A DNA stretch of 64,000 bases. It comes from Prevotella communis. Its GTDB lineage: Bacteria; Bacteroidota; Bacteroidia; Bacteroidales; Bacteroidaceae. The stretch covers positions 682,001 to 746,000 of the forward strand of contig NZ_CP091792.1 of assembly GCF_022024115.1 (NCBI RefSeq). The letters run 5' to 3'. Within the stretch, counting starts at the first letter, position 1. Every line of letters starts with the position of its first letter. The notes beneath the pieces were generated by a model, which did no database searches, was not told the origin of the DNA, and worked only from the letters and a program-made list of their open reading frames with translations. Position numbers and translations under genes: made by a program. Below are positions 20,959 to 32,697 of this stretch, one piece after another.

Positions 20959-23145
20959 ATGACATACGATAAAGGTGAACTGTTAGACGCGCTGAAGCGT
21001 TATTTTGGCTTCGACTCCTTCAAGGGAGACCAAGGGGCCATCATACAAAATCTGCTCGAAGGTCGTGACACCTTCGTGCTGATGCCTACTGGTGGCGGTA
21101 AGTCGCTCTGCTACCAGTTGCCATCACTGCTCATGGATGGCGTGGCCATCGTGATATCGCCACTGATAGCCCTGATGAAGAACCAGGTGGACTTCATCTC
21201 AAACCTGAGTGAGCATGAGGGAACGGCACACTTTCTGAACTCGTCGCTGAACAAGACGGCGATTGACCAGGTGAAGAAGGATATCCGCGAGGGAAGGACG
21301 AAACTGCTCTATGTGGCTCCTGAATCTCTCACAAAGGAGGATAATGTGGAGTTCCTGAAAACGGTGAAGATCTCGTTCTATGCAATTGACGAGGCTCACT
21401 GTATCTCTGAATGGGGACATGACTTCCGTCCGGAATACCGTCGTATCCGTCCGATCATCAACGAGATTGGTGTGGCACCTGTTATTGCCCTGACTGCCAC
21501 GGCAACGGATAAGGTGCGTACGGATATCAAGAAGAGCCTGGGTATCGTTGATGCCACGGAGTTCAAGAGTTCGTTCAACCGTCCTAACCTGTACTACGAG
21601 GTACGTCCCAAGACCAAGGATATAGATAAGGATATTGTACGCTTTATCAAGCAGCATCCTGGAAAGAGCGGTATCATCTATTGTCTTTCAAGAAAGAAGG
21701 TGGAGGACCTGGCTGACGTGTTGCGTGCCAACGATATCAAGGCAGCAGCATATCACGCAGGACTGGATAGTGGTACGCGTTCGCAGACACAGGATGACTT
21801 CCTGATGGAGCGTATCGATGTGATTGTGGCTACGATAGCCTTTGGTATGGGTATCGATAAACCCGACGTGCGTTTTGTGATTCACTATGATATCCCCAAA
21901 TCTCTGGAGGGCTATTACCAGGAGACTGGTCGTGCCGGACGTGACGGAGGCGAGGGTATCTGCCTGGCTTTCTACAGCTATAAGGACTTGCAGAAACTGG
22001 AGAAATTCATGGAGGGTAAGCCCGTGGCTGAACAGGATATTGGTCGCCAGCTGCTGCAGGAGACGGCTGCCTACGCCGAAACCTCGGTCTGTCGTAGAAA
22101 GATGTTGCTGCATTATTTCGGTGAGCAGTATGAGAAGGACAACTGTGGCAACTGTGACAACTGTCTGCATCCGGGTAAGAAGATTGATGCCAAGAACCAG
22201 TTGGTTATTGCCCTGAAGGCTATTCTGGCTATCAAGGAGAATTTCCGTACAGACTATGTCATTGATTTCATCACAGGTCGTGACACCAATGAGATTGTGG
22301 CGCACAAGCATCAGAATCTGGATGAGTTTGGCTCTGGCGAGGATGAGAATGAGAAGATATGGAATCCCGTGATTCGTCAGGCGCTGATTGCCGGCTATCT
22401 GTTCAAGGAGGTAGAGAACTACGGCCTGCTGAAGGTGACTGCGGCTGGCAAGAAGTTTATCAAGAACCCCACAACCTTTATGGTGGTTGAGGATCATGAG
22501 TTTAGTGAGGATGAGGAGCCGGCAGTACCAGAGGGGGGTGCAAGTGCACTGGATCCTACGCTCTCGGCCATGCTGCATGACCTGCGTAAGAAATGGTCAC
22601 GTAAGTTGGAACGTCCGCCTTATGTCATCTTCCAGGACGTGTCGCTGGAACAGATGGCCACGGAATATCCAGTGAGTCTGGAGGAACTGAAGAATATTCA
22701 GGGTGTGGGCGATGGTAAGACGCGTCAGCCTTATGCCAAGGAGTTTGTGGAACTGATTAAGCGCTATTGCGAGGAGAACGAGATAGAACGTCAGTCGGAT
22801 TTGCGTATCCGTACGAAGGCGAAGGACTCTATGCGCAAGTTGAAGATTCTGCAGAATATCGACCGTCGTATTGCCCTGGATGATATTGCCAATGCCCTTG
22901 GTATCGACTTTGAGGAGTTACTCGATGAACTGGAGGGAATTGTGCTCTATAGTGGCAATAAGATTAATATCGACTATTTCCTGAACGATATTATGGATCC
23001 GGATGATGTGAGTGATATGTGTGACTATTTTGCAGAGCAGGAGACGGATGATTTGGAGGCTGCGTTTGAGGAATTCGGCTCTGACTTCTCTGAAGATGAG
23101 ATCCGTTTGGTGCGCATCAAGTTTATCTCTGATATGGCGAACTGA
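20959..23145 (+). CDS. recQ: ATP-dependent DNA helicase RecQ
   Basis: 3'-5' helicase acting in recombination and fork repair, 728 residues and thus longer than the 609-residue E. coli enzyme. Motif I is PTGGGKS, the DEAH box reads AIDEAHCISEWGHDFRPEY, and the arginine-finger region is QETGRAGRDG. The zinc site is CRRKMLLHYF with CGNCDNC. A winged-helix domain and an HRDC-like segment (about 545-620) follow, and the extra acidic C-terminus (DDLEAAFEEFGSDFSEDE) is a Bacteroidota feature. It lies 18 bases after clpX and ends at a strong terminator. Confidence 0.94.
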   Translation: MTYDKGELLDALKRYFGFDSFKGDQGAIIQNLLEGRDTFVLMPTGGGKSLCYQLPSLLMDGVAIVISPLIALMKNQVDFISNLSEHEGTAHFLNSSLNKTAIDQVKKDIREGRTKLLYVAPESLTKEDNVEFLKTVKISFYAIDEAHCISEWGHDFRPEYRRIRPIINEIGVAPVIALTATATDKVRTDIKKSLGIVDATEFKSSFNRPNLYYEVRPKTKDIDKDIVRFIKQHPGKSGIIYCLSRKKVEDLADVLRANDIKAAAYHAGLDSGTRSQTQDDFLMERIDVIVATIAFGMGIDKPDVRFVIHYDIPKSLEGYYQETGRAGRDGGEGICLAFYSYKDLQKLEKFMEGKPVAEQDIGRQLLQETAAYAETSVCRRKMLLHYFGEQYEKDNCGNCDNCLHPGKKIDAKNQLVIALKAILAIKENFRTDYVIDFITGRDTNEIVAHKHQNLDEFGSGEDENEKIWNPVIRQALIAGYLFKEVENYGLLKVTAAGKKFIKNPTTFMVVEDHEFSEDEEPAVPEGGASALDPTLSAMLHDLRKKWSRKLERPPYVIFQDVSLEQMATEYPVSLEELKNIQGVGDGKTRQPYAKEFVELIKRYCEENEIERQSDLRIRTKAKDSMRKLKILQNIDRRIALDDIANALGIDFEELLDELEGIVLYSGNKINIDYFLNDIMDPDDVSDMCDYFAEQETDDLEAAFEEFGSDFSEDEIRLVRIKFISDMAN

Positions 23146-23172
23146 TTTTTCTAAATCTGTTAAGAATATGAT

Positions 23173-23212
23173 ATGAGCTCCCACATTATTTATATGGGAG
23201 CTCATTTTTTTT
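23173..23212 (+). terminator. recQ terminator
   Basis: Perfect 11-bp arms ATGAGCTCCCA and TGGGAGCTCAT, followed by eight T. Confidence 0.95.
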
Positions 23213-23222
23213 CGTCTGTTTT

Positions 23223-23253
23223 TTTGTGTTATATAAAAAATAATGTATCTTTG
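23223..23253 (+). promoter_or_regulatory. promoter of the DUF6057 gene
   Basis: TTTG (23223-23226), 19 bases, TATCTTTG (23246-23253), then the ATG 20 bases further. Confidence 0.8.
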
Positions 23254-23273
23254 CATTCAGTAAACCTAAAAAA

Positions 23274-25049
23274 ATGAAGAGATACTTACCTTTGACGCTA
23301 TGGGGGGCAATGCTTCTCGTGATAGCCAGCATATTGTTGTTGCTGGAGAACGACTTCCTGTGGAAGTTGCAAGAGCAGAACCTTTTCCTGGATACTTCCT
23401 TGTTTTTTGAGGAAAGGATGGTGGTGCCTGGCGGCCTGCTGTCGTGGTTGGGTACGTATCTGACGCAGTATTTCTATTACCCGTGGATGGGAGTGATGCT
23501 GTTGTGTGTGTTATGGTTGTTGCTGATGTGGTTGATAATGCGTGTTTTCCAGTTGCCTGCACAGTGGAGCGCATTGGCTCTGATACCTGTTGGGATTTTG
23601 TTGATTACCATCGTGGATATGGGCTACTGGGTGTATATGCTGAAATTGCAGGGACATGTGTTCGTGGCAACCCTTGGCACCATCGCGGTGATGCTGATGC
23701 TATGGTTTTTCAAAGTTCAGCCTTGGCATTTCAGTTTCCGCGTGATGACGATGATAATCACGTGTGCTCTGGGATATCCGCTTTTTGGTATCTACGGACT
23801 AGCGGCTGTCTTGCTGATGGGTATCTGGTCATGGCGATTGGAACGGTGGTCGTTACGGAGAAAGGTCGGCTATATCGTGATGGCACTATTGATTGTTGTC
23901 ACGGTGCCCCTGATGTGCTATAGACAACTCTATCATCAGATAAATCTGGCCAATATTTATTACGCAGGACTTCCTTTGTATTATGTTTCGGAGGAGCATC
24001 ATGCTTATTATATACCTTATTATCTGTTGGCGCTATTCTTTGTGGTGATCGCATTGGTGCCGCTGAAGCAGGTGAAGATGAGGAAGAGCGTTGTCACACA
24101 AGGTGTATTACTGGTGGCTTTGGGTGTCGGCGTGGCGCTGTCCTGGTTCAGGGATGAGAACTTTCATCATGAGTTGAGGATGCAACGATGCATAGAGCAG
24201 AATGATTGGAATGGGGTGCTGAAGGAGGCTGCCAGACAGCAGGACGAACCGACGCGTGCCATCGTCATGATGAGAAACCTGGCTCTGAGCCGGTTGGGAC
24301 GTCAGGGCGAGGATATGTACACCTATGAAAACGGCTCGAAAGCGTATGCGGCACCTTTTGGCATGCGCTTGATGCTGGTGGCAGGACCTTTGATGTATTA
24401 TCAATATGGTATGCTGAACTATAGTTCACGCCTGAGCACGGAAATGGGCGTGGAGTTCGGCTGGCGGGTGGAAAACCTGAAAATGCTGGCAAAATGTGCG
24501 CTGCTGCGTAACGAACAGCAACAGGCACGTAAATACCTGAGACTGCTGAAGCATACCACTTTCTATGGGGAGTGGGCCGGGAAGGCACCGTCATTGCCCG
24601 AACTGCAGTCGGTGAAACGAATGATGCATTATGAGAATGTGTTGAGTGGTGACCAGGGAAATATTGAAAGTTTCCTGATGAGTCGCCTGGATGAATGTAC
24701 GGATACGACGGATGTCTATTTCCAAGAGCAGACGCTGCTGGCCTCATTATGGACAAAGGATATCAATAACTTCTGGTATCACTTCAATGATTATGTGAGA
24801 TTGCATCCCAAGGCCCGTATTCCACGCTATTATCAGGAGGCGGCCTACCTTTATTGTATGATAGAAGGACGAGAGGGCGTGGACCGTATGCCTTTTGATG
24901 ATAGTATCAGACAGTCGTTTAATAGTTTTGCGATGGCTGCCGAGCGTTATGATAATGCTGATGTGGATGTGGCACGTAGTGCGCTGCAGGCGTACCGGCA
25001 TACGTATTTCTATGATTATTACCTGATGAGGCAGTTGCCGGAATATTGA
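23274..25049 (+). CDS. DUF6057-family membrane protein
   Basis: A 591-residue protein with about eight to nine hydrophobic helices in residues 8-285, then a soluble helical C-terminal half (about 290-591) with TPR-like spacing (LKMLAKCALLRNEQQQARKY). It resembles the Bacteroidales family DUF6057, whose function is not known. The topology suggests an inner-membrane anchor with a sizeable domain on one side. The next gene, a PD40 lipoprotein, starts 26 bases later without a terminator, so they probably form one transcription unit. Confidence 0.7.
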   Translation: MKRYLPLTLWGAMLLVIASILLLLENDFLWKLQEQNLFLDTSLFFEERMVVPGGLLSWLGTYLTQYFYYPWMGVMLLCVLWLLLMWLIMRVFQLPAQWSALALIPVGILLITIVDMGYWVYMLKLQGHVFVATLGTIAVMLMLWFFKVQPWHFSFRVMTMIITCALGYPLFGIYGLAAVLLMGIWSWRLERWSLRRKVGYIVMALLIVVTVPLMCYRQLYHQINLANIYYAGLPLYYVSEEHHAYYIPYYLLALFFVVIALVPLKQVKMRKSVVTQGVLLVALGVGVALSWFRDENFHHELRMQRCIEQNDWNGVLKEAARQQDEPTRAIVMMRNLALSRLGRQGEDMYTYENGSKAYAAPFGMRLMLVAGPLMYYQYGMLNYSSRLSTEMGVEFGWRVENLKMLAKCALLRNEQQQARKYLRLLKHTTFYGEWAGKAPSLPELQSVKRMMHYENVLSGDQGNIESFLMSRLDECTDTTDVYFQEQTLLASLWTKDINNFWYHFNDYVRLHPKARIPRYYQEAAYLYCMIEGREGVDRMPFDDSIRQSFNSFAMAAERYDNADVDVARSALQAYRHTYFYDYYLMRQLPEY

Positions 25050-25075
25050 GGTCTGAGATTTGAGATTTGAAAGTT
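25050..25075 (+). repeat. heptamer tract before the PD40 gene
   Basis: GATTTGA-type heptamers fill the whole gap between the two genes. They are the reverse complement of the CAAATCT unit found inside the GH97 gene. Confidence 0.7.
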
Positions 25076-26590
25076 ATGAAGAGATATTTTTTACCTTTTT
25101 ACCTTTTTACTTTTTTACTCTTCTCTTGTGGTCCCAGTGTGCCTGAGGTGTTCACGGAGTGTGATGAGTTGCCAAGGATTTATCCTGACTACGTGGATGT
25201 GACGATACCGGTGAACATTGCTCCGCTGGCCTTTGAACTGGATGATGATGAGGCCGACGGCATGATTGCCCGTTATAAGGCGGGAAATGTGGAAGTGGTA
25301 TGTGAAGATAAGATGCAACCCTCAATCGGAGAGTGGCGCAGGCTGGTGGAGCAGGGTAGTGATATCAGTGTGGACGTGTATGTGAAGCATGATGACCAGT
25401 GGATACATCACAAGCCGTTTGAAATCCATGTGGCTGGTGATAGTATTGATGCATATCTGAGTTACCGACTGATACCTGCCTCGTTTGTAAGTTATGAGGC
25501 GCTGACCATCAATCAGCGTTGCCTGGAAAACTACGACGAGAGTGTGATATATGATAATATGTTGTGCAGCTTCGAGGTAGAGGGACAGTGTATCAATTGT
25601 CATCACTATCAGCAATACAACCCGGAGAGGATGCAATTCCATGCCCGTCAGAAGAATGGCGGTACGATTATTGCTTACGATGGGAAGATCAAGAAGGTGA
25701 ATATGAAGAACGACTCCATCCTCTCGGCTGGTGTCTATCCTGCCTGGCATCCCTGGCTGAAGCTAATCGTGTATTCTACAGACAAGACCCATCAGAGTTT
25801 TCATACCACCGACCCGAATAAGATTGAGGTGTATGATTTGGAAAGTGATATCATCGCCTATGATATAGACAAGGGTGAGGTTACTAATCTGGAGAATGAT
25901 ACGACAGAGTTTGAGGTGTTCCCGGCGTGGGCTCCCGACGGTAAGACGCTGTATTACTGTAGTGCCCACTACGAACGGAAGAATTATCAGGTGTCGGACG
26001 CAACAGAACTGGTGAGCCGTTGCGGGGAACTGAAATACAATATCTATAAGAAGCGTTTTGATCCGGAGACAAAACAGTTTGGTCCGCGGGAACTGGTGTT
26101 TGCTGCTGACTCGCTGGGAATGAGTGCGGTACTGCCACGTATCTCACCTGATGGCCGATGGCTGGTCTTCACCATGTCGGAATATGGCTACTTCCATATC
26201 TGGCATCATGAGGCCGACCTGTGGATAATGGATTTAAGGGAAAAGGTGAATAGTGGACAATTGGCAACCGCTCATCCGATAAAAGGGATCAATAGTGATG
26301 ATACGGAGAGTTACCATTCATGGTCGAGCAACGGCCGATGGCTGGTGTTTAGCAGTCGTAGGGATGACGGTACCTTTACGCGACCTTTCATTGCACACAT
26401 GAGTAAGGACGGTAAGTGGGGGAAGCCTTTTGAGTTGCCTCAGGAAGATCCCGACTACCACAGACAGCTGTTGCGCAGTTATAATATCCCGGAGTTTATG
26501 TATGGTCCTGTGAATATTGATCCGCACACCTTTGCGGATATCTTGAAGGGTGAGGGAGAGCCCGTGAAATACGTGCAACGACTGCAATAG
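25076..26590 (+). CDS. TolB/PD40 beta-propeller lipoprotein with CxxCH motif
   Basis: A 504-residue predicted lipoprotein (FLLFSCGPS lipobox). The ATG at 25076 is chosen over the TTG at 25067, which lies in a repeat. The N-terminal third is unassigned beta-rich sequence. A CINCHH motif near residue 177 is a possible covalent c-type haem site (CxxCH). It is followed by WD/PD40-like blades (GVYPAWHPW, VFPAWAPDGKTLYYCSA, PRISPDGRWLVFTMS, SWSSNGRWLVFSSRRDDG). TolB-like propellers usually serve as protein-interaction platforms in the envelope. Haem attachment is an inference from one motif. It is probably co-transcribed with the DUF6057 gene. Confidence 0.75.
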   Translation: MKRYFLPFYLFTFLLFSCGPSVPEVFTECDELPRIYPDYVDVTIPVNIAPLAFELDDDEADGMIARYKAGNVEVVCEDKMQPSIGEWRRLVEQGSDISVDVYVKHDDQWIHHKPFEIHVAGDSIDAYLSYRLIPASFVSYEALTINQRCLENYDESVIYDNMLCSFEVEGQCINCHHYQQYNPERMQFHARQKNGGTIIAYDGKIKKVNMKNDSILSAGVYPAWHPWLKLIVYSTDKTHQSFHTTDPNKIEVYDLESDIIAYDIDKGEVTNLENDTTEFEVFPAWAPDGKTLYYCSAHYERKNYQVSDATELVSRCGELKYNIYKKRFDPETKQFGPRELVFAADSLGMSAVLPRISPDGRWLVFTMSEYGYFHIWHHEADLWIMDLREKVNSGQLATAHPIKGINSDDTESYHSWSSNGRWLVFSSRRDDGTFTRPFIAHMSKDGKWGKPFELPQEDPDYHRQLLRSYNIPEFMYGPVNIDPHTFADILKGEGEPVKYVQRLQ

Positions 26591-26609
26591 CCTGTTGCCT
26601 GTTGCCTCC
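26591..26609 (+). repeat. short heptamer tract (CCTGTTG)
   Basis: Two full and one partial copy of CCTGTTG directly after the stop codon. The rest of the 160-base gap to guaB holds the guaB promoter box only. Confidence 0.6.
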
Positions 26610-26712
26610 GCACTCTGGGAACTCCTGCCGGTCCTCTGTTAAATGGCACTTGCGAAAGTTAAATTATGCAAGAAAAAGGTCGCAAAATACTCGCTATGTC
26701 GGAAAAAATGAG

Positions 26713-26720
26713 TATCTTTG
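26713..26720 (+). promoter_or_regulatory. -7 box for guaB
   Basis: TATCTTTG, 31 bases before the ATG; no good -33 match. Confidence 0.55.
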
Positions 26721-26738
26721 CACGCAATAAAAATTTAA

Positions 26739-28232
<1,494 letters not shown>

Positions 28233-28242
28233 AACTAAAAAT

Positions 28243-29661
28243 ATGAAACTGAAAATGCTTTTTGCCGGATTGTTGGCCTGTGTCTCTGTGAGTGCACAGA
28301 CGGATGATCCTGTAATCATGATTGTGAACGGAGAGCCTGTGCTTCGTTCGGAATTCGAATATTCGTATAACAAGAATAACTCCGAGGGCGTTATCGATAA
28401 GAAGAATATCGAGGAGTATGTGGACCTCTTTATTAATTATAAGTTGAAGGTCTGTGCTGCTCTTGACGCAAAGTATGATACGCTGCAGTCGTTCAAGGAC
28501 GAGTTTGCACAGTATCGTAACCAGCAGGTGCGTCCTGCTTTTGTAACTGATGCTGACATCGAGAAAGAGGCTCGAAAGATTTATGATCAGACTGTAGAAC
28601 AGATAGGTCCTGATGGACTGATTCAGTGTGCCCATATCCTGTTGCGTGCCAACCAACAGGCATCGCAGGCGGAGTGGGATGCTGCCAAGGTGCGTATCGA
28701 CTCTGTGTATAAGGCTCTGAAAGATGGCGCTGACTTTGCAGAACTGGCTAAGAAGGTGTCACAAGACCCGGGTTCTGCCCGTCAGGGTGGTCTGCTGCCT
28801 TTTGTACAGCATGGTCAGCTGGTGAAGGAGTTTGAGGATGCAGCTTATGCCTTGCAGCCAGGTGAGATGTCGGGTATCGTACAGTCACCTTATGGCTACC
28901 ACATCATCCTGATGAAGGAGCGTAAGATGCTGGAGCCTTTCGAATTCCATCATGATGCCATTCTGAAGTTCATCGAACAGCGCAATATGCGTGATCAGAT
29001 TGCTGAGCAGAAGATTGGAGAACTGGTGAAGAGCACGAATAAGTCGGAAGCTGAGCTTCTGGATGAGAAGGCTGCAGAACTGTCGGCTCAGGATATGGAG
29101 ATGAAATACCTGATTCAGGAGTATCACGACGGACTGCTGCTTTATGAAATCAGCAATAACCTGGTTTGGGACAAGGCTGCTAAGGATGAGGCCGGACTGG
29201 CTAGTTTCTTCAAGAAGAATAAGAAGAAATATGCATGGGACAAGCCTCGCTACAAGGGTATGGCTTATCATGTGAAGGTGAAGGAAGATGTGAAAGCTGT
29301 GGCTGACTGCGTGAAGAAACTGCCTTTTGATAAGTGGGCTGAGGCGCTGCGTACCACCTTTAATGCTGACTCTGTGATCCGTATCCGTGTGGAAAAAGGA
29401 ATCTTCAAACAGGGTGATAATGCGCTTGTAGATAGTGTGGTGTTTAAGAAGGATACCACTGTGACAAAGCTGAAGGATTATCCCTTTGATGCTGTTTATG
29501 GAAAGGTGCTGAAGAAAGGTCCGGAGGACTACACCGATGTGCGTGGTCTTGTGGTGGCCGACTATCAGGAGGCGCTGGAGAAGGAATGGGTGGCTCAACT
29601 GCGTAAGAGATATGCTTTTGAAGTCAAGGAAGAGGTATTGAAAACTGTCAATAAGCATTGA
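28243..29661 (+). CDS. periplasmic parvulin-type peptidyl-prolyl isomerase
   Basis: A 472-residue envelope chaperone/isomerase. The ATG at 28243 lies ten bases after guaB and starts a clean signal peptide (MKLKMLFAGLLACVSVSAQ). One parvulin domain is plain (about residues 125-225: IQCAHILLRA, FAELAKKVSQDPGSARQGG, YGYHIILMKER). The C-terminal half looks like a second, degenerate copy. It overlaps the next isomerase gene, indicating a chaperone operon for outer-membrane proteins. Confidence 0.85.
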   Translation: MKLKMLFAGLLACVSVSAQTDDPVIMIVNGEPVLRSEFEYSYNKNNSEGVIDKKNIEEYVDLFINYKLKVCAALDAKYDTLQSFKDEFAQYRNQQVRPAFVTDADIEKEARKIYDQTVEQIGPDGLIQCAHILLRANQQASQAEWDAAKVRIDSVYKALKDGADFAELAKKVSQDPGSARQGGLLPFVQHGQLVKEFEDAAYALQPGEMSGIVQSPYGYHIILMKERKMLEPFEFHHDAILKFIEQRNMRDQIAEQKIGELVKSTNKSEAELLDEKAAELSAQDMEMKYLIQEYHDGLLLYEISNNLVWDKAAKDEAGLASFFKKNKKKYAWDKPRYKGMAYHVKVKEDVKAVADCVKKLPFDKWAEALRTTFNADSVIRIRVEKGIFKQGDNALVDSVVFKKDTTVTKLKDYPFDAVYGKVLKKGPEDYTDVRGLVVADYQEALEKEWVAQLRKRYAFEVKEEVLKTVNKH

Positions 29662-31061
29662 TGAAAAAATATTTTGTTATACTCCTGTCGCTGGTAGCTG
29701 TTGCTTCGGCCTATGCCGATAAGCGTGACAGCATTGGCTCGGTTGTTGATGAGGTCATCTGGGTTGTAGGTGATGAGGCCATCTTAAAGAGTGAGGTGGA
29801 GGTAACTCGTATCCAGGCTGCTATGGAGGGCATCCGCTGGAATGGTGATCCTGACTGTGCTATCCCGGAACAGTTGGCTGTACAGAAGTTGTTTCTTCAT
29901 CAGGCTGCCATCGATAGTATTGAGGTGACTGAGAACGAGATAGCATCGGGTATAGAACAGCGTATTGACTATATGATTCAGCAGACTGGCTCACGTGAGA
30001 AACTGGAGGAGTACAAGAAGCAGAGTCTTAGTCAGATACGTCAGTCTATGCATGATGACTTGCGTGATCAGATGCTGATTCAGCGCATGAAGGAGAAACT
30101 GGTGAAGGATATCAACGTGACTCCTGCCGAGGTGCGTCGCTATTTCAGGGAACTGCCTGCTGACAGTGTGCCTTTTGTTCCCACGGAGGTGGAGGTGCAG
30201 ATTATTGCCAATACGCCACGAATCTCCATAGAGGAGATTAACCGTGTGAAGGATGAACTGCGTGACTATACGGATCGTATCAATAAAGGTGAGACGTCTT
30301 TCCAGACATTGGCACGTCTGTATTCTGAGGATCCCGGCTCACGTCGTGCTGGTGGTGAACTGGATTATACGGGGCGTGGTATGCTTGACCCTGCCTTTGC
30401 TGCAGTGGCCTTTAACCTGACCGATCCTAAGAAGATTTCGAAGATAGTGGAGTCGGAATTCGGTTTCCATATCATCCAGTTGGTTGATAAGCGTGGCGAT
30501 AAGATCAAGGTTCGTCATATCTTACGTAAACCAGTTGTCTCGGATTCGGCTGTCAATGCGTCTATCGCCTTCCTTGATACGATAGCGGATTATATCCGTA
30601 ATGGCGAGACTCCCAAACAATTGGAGGGCTTGTATGTAGGAACCTTCAATTTCGAGGATGCTGCAACGATTTTCTCTGACGATAAGGATACACGTAATAA
30701 CCGCGGTTTGATGTTTAACCGTTCGGAACGTGGACAGACCTCACGCTTCCAGATGCAGGATCTTCCTTCTGAGGTGGCACGTGTCGTGGATGGCATGCAG
30801 GTGGGTGATGTGTCGAAAGCGTTCTCGATGATTAATGATCAGGGAAAGACGGTATGTGTCATCGCTAAGTTGAAAAGCCGAACGGAAGGACACAAGGCTA
30901 CTATCACGGAGGACTTCCAGGTGATGAAGGATATCGTGATGGAAAAAAGGCGCGAAAAGGTGCTGCACGACTGGGTGGTCAATAAGATAAAGAATACCTA
31001 CGTGCACGTCAGTGATGACTATCGCAACTGCAAGTTTGAATATGAAGGTTGGATTAGGTAA
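29661..31061 (+). CDS. SurA-like periplasmic peptidyl-prolyl isomerase
   Basis: A 466-residue SurA-type chaperone with a signal peptide (MKKYFVILLSLVAVASAYA), an N-terminal SurA domain (VVDEVIWVVGDEAILKSEVE) and two parvulin domains (about 170-275 and 280-380; YSEDPGSRRAGGELDYTGRG is diagnostic). It guides outer-membrane proteins across the periplasm. The ATG overlaps the stop of the previous gene (TGATG), and its end overlaps the OstA-like gene by 20 bases. Confidence 0.86.
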   Translation: MKKYFVILLSLVAVASAYADKRDSIGSVVDEVIWVVGDEAILKSEVEVTRIQAAMEGIRWNGDPDCAIPEQLAVQKLFLHQAAIDSIEVTENEIASGIEQRIDYMIQQTGSREKLEEYKKQSLSQIRQSMHDDLRDQMLIQRMKEKLVKDINVTPAEVRRYFRELPADSVPFVPTEVEVQIIANTPRISIEEINRVKDELRDYTDRINKGETSFQTLARLYSEDPGSRRAGGELDYTGRGMLDPAFAAVAFNLTDPKKISKIVESEFGFHIIQLVDKRGDKIKVRHILRKPVVSDSAVNASIAFLDTIADYIRNGETPKQLEGLYVGTFNFEDAATIFSDDKDTRNNRGLMFNRSERGQTSRFQMQDLPSEVARVVDGMQVGDVSKAFSMINDQGKTVCVIAKLKSRTEGHKATITEDFQVMKDIVMEKRREKVLHDWVVNKIKNTYVHVSDDYRNCKFEYEGWIR

Positions 31062-32697
31062 GAGTCGCAGAAGCATCAGTTTGGTGCTTCTGTGTGCGCT
31101 ATGCCTTGTCGTGTATGGCGCAGCGTCGTCAACTCCAAAGAAGAAAACGGAGAAGAGTAGGGTGTACCTGGTACATGCCGATGAGTTGTTTTTTGATATT
31201 TGGAAGAATAATAATGCTCAGGTGCTGCGCGGACAGGTGGAGTTTGAGCATGACGGTGCCCACCTGTATTGCGACAGTGCCAACTATTTTGAACAAAGTA
31301 ATTCTTTTGAAGCCTGGGGGCATGTGAAGATGGTGCAGGGGGATACCCTCTCGCTGACTGGTGACTATGGCTTTTATGACGGTGACAATAAACTGCTGGT
31401 CGCAAAGGTCTTTGACAGTGGCAAGCAGGTGGTGCTCCGTAACCGGGCTACAACGCTTTATACCGATACGCTTTATTTCGACCGTAATGATAATATGGGC
31501 TATTATGATGAAGGCGGAAAAATTGTGGATAAGACGGCTACGCTGACTTCCTGGCATGGGGAATATCATACTGATTCGAAGGATGCTTTCTTTATGGATA
31601 AGGTCAAACTGGTGGATGGTAACTCTACGCTGACCACTGATACGCTGGTGTATAACACGCGAAGCAAGCTGGCCAATATCGTTGGACCGTCGGATATCGT
31701 CTCTGGTAAGAGTCATATCTACTCGGAACTGGGGTATTATAACACAGCAAAGAAACAGGCGGAGCTGTTGAACAGGTCGAGGGTGCGGAATGAAGGACGT
31801 ACTATTGTGGCCGACAGTATCTGGTATGATGGTATCACAGGTGTCAGCGAGGCTTTCAGGAAAGTCATCTATAATGATTCAGTGAATAAGAATGGCATGC
31901 GCTGTAACTATGGCTATTATGATGACTTGAATGGCTATGCTATGTCTACGGATAGTGTGGTAGCGCTGGAGTATTCCCAGAAAGATACGCTTTACATGCA
32001 TGCCGATACTTTCAAGGTGTTTACGTATAACATTGATACTGATTCTGTGTATCGTGTGATGCATGGTTATAATAAGGTACGCGCGTACCGTATTGATATA
32101 CAGGCCGTCTGTGACTCTCTGGTGTATAATTCAAAGGACTCTTGTATGACGATGTACACCGATCCTATCCTCTGGAATGTCAATCAGCAGTTGCTGGGCG
32201 AGATGGTGCAGGTCTTTATGAAGGACTCTGTCGTGGATAGGGCACATGTTATCAACCAGGCATTCTCCATAGAGAAACTGCCGGAGGATAAGATGTATAA
32301 CCAGGTGTCGTCGAATGAGATGTTTGCTTTCTTCCAAAATGGAGAAATGCACGAGGGACAGGCTGTCGATAATGTGCTGGTGGCTTATTATCCGGTGAAT
32401 GAGTCGGATAGTACCTATGAGGGACTCGTCAGAATGGAAACATCGAAGATGCGTCTTATCATGGAAAAGAAGAAACTAAGCAGTATATGGACGCCCAAAG
32501 CTAACGGTATTATGTATCCGATGACGCAGATACCACCTGAGAAACGGTTCCTTGAAGGCTTCAACTGGTTTGACTATGTGAGGCCTATGTCAAAAGATGA
32601 TATCTTTGATTGGCGCCCGAAGAAACCGGGAACGGAAATCAGGCCTACTCGACGCAAAGGTGAAATGACCCAGGAAAAGAAAACATTAGCATTATGA
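31042..32697 (+). CDS. OstA-like (LptA/LptD N-terminal type) protein
   Basis: A 551-residue exported protein whose repeats of beta-strand type ([37 protein letters not shown] split here as a long OstA repeat near residues 40-75) match the OstA/LptA fold used to shield lipid A in transit. The ATG at 31042 inside the end of the surA-like gene gives a good signal segment ([17 protein letters not shown]). It lacks the outer-membrane barrel of LptD. Together with the two isomerases it makes an outer-membrane biogenesis operon, and it overlaps mutL by four bases. Confidence 0.82.
   Translation: MKVGLGKSRRSISLVLLCALCLVVYGAASSTPKKKTEKSRVYLVHADELFFDIWKNNNAQVLRGQVEFEHDGAHLYCDSANYFEQSNSFEAWGHVKMVQGDTLSLTGDYGFYDGDNKLLVAKVFDSGKQVVLRNRATTLYTDTLYFDRNDNMGYYDEGGKIVDKTATLTSWHGEYHTDSKDAFFMDKVKLVDGNSTLTTDTLVYNTRSKLANIVGPSDIVSGKSHIYSELGYYNTAKKQAELLNRSRVRNEGRTIVADSIWYDGITGVSEAFRKVIYNDSVNKNGMRCNYGYYDDLNGYAMSTDSVVALEYSQKDTLYMHADTFKVFTYNIDTDSVYRVMHGYNKVRAYRIDIQAVCDSLVYNSKDSCMTMYTDPILWNVNQQLLGEMVQVFMKDSVVDRAHVINQAFSIEKLPEDKMYNQVSSNEMFAFFQNGEMHEGQAVDNVLVAYYPVNESDSTYEGLVRMETSKMRLIMEKKKLSSIWTPKANGIMYPMTQIPPEKRFLEGFNWFDYVRPMSKDDIFDWRPKKPGTEIRPTRRKGEMTQEKKTLAL

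Noticed and set aside
22530..22560. G-rich stretch in recQ as a seventh palindromic element
   Set aside because: It has a G run but no matching left arm or palindromic core.
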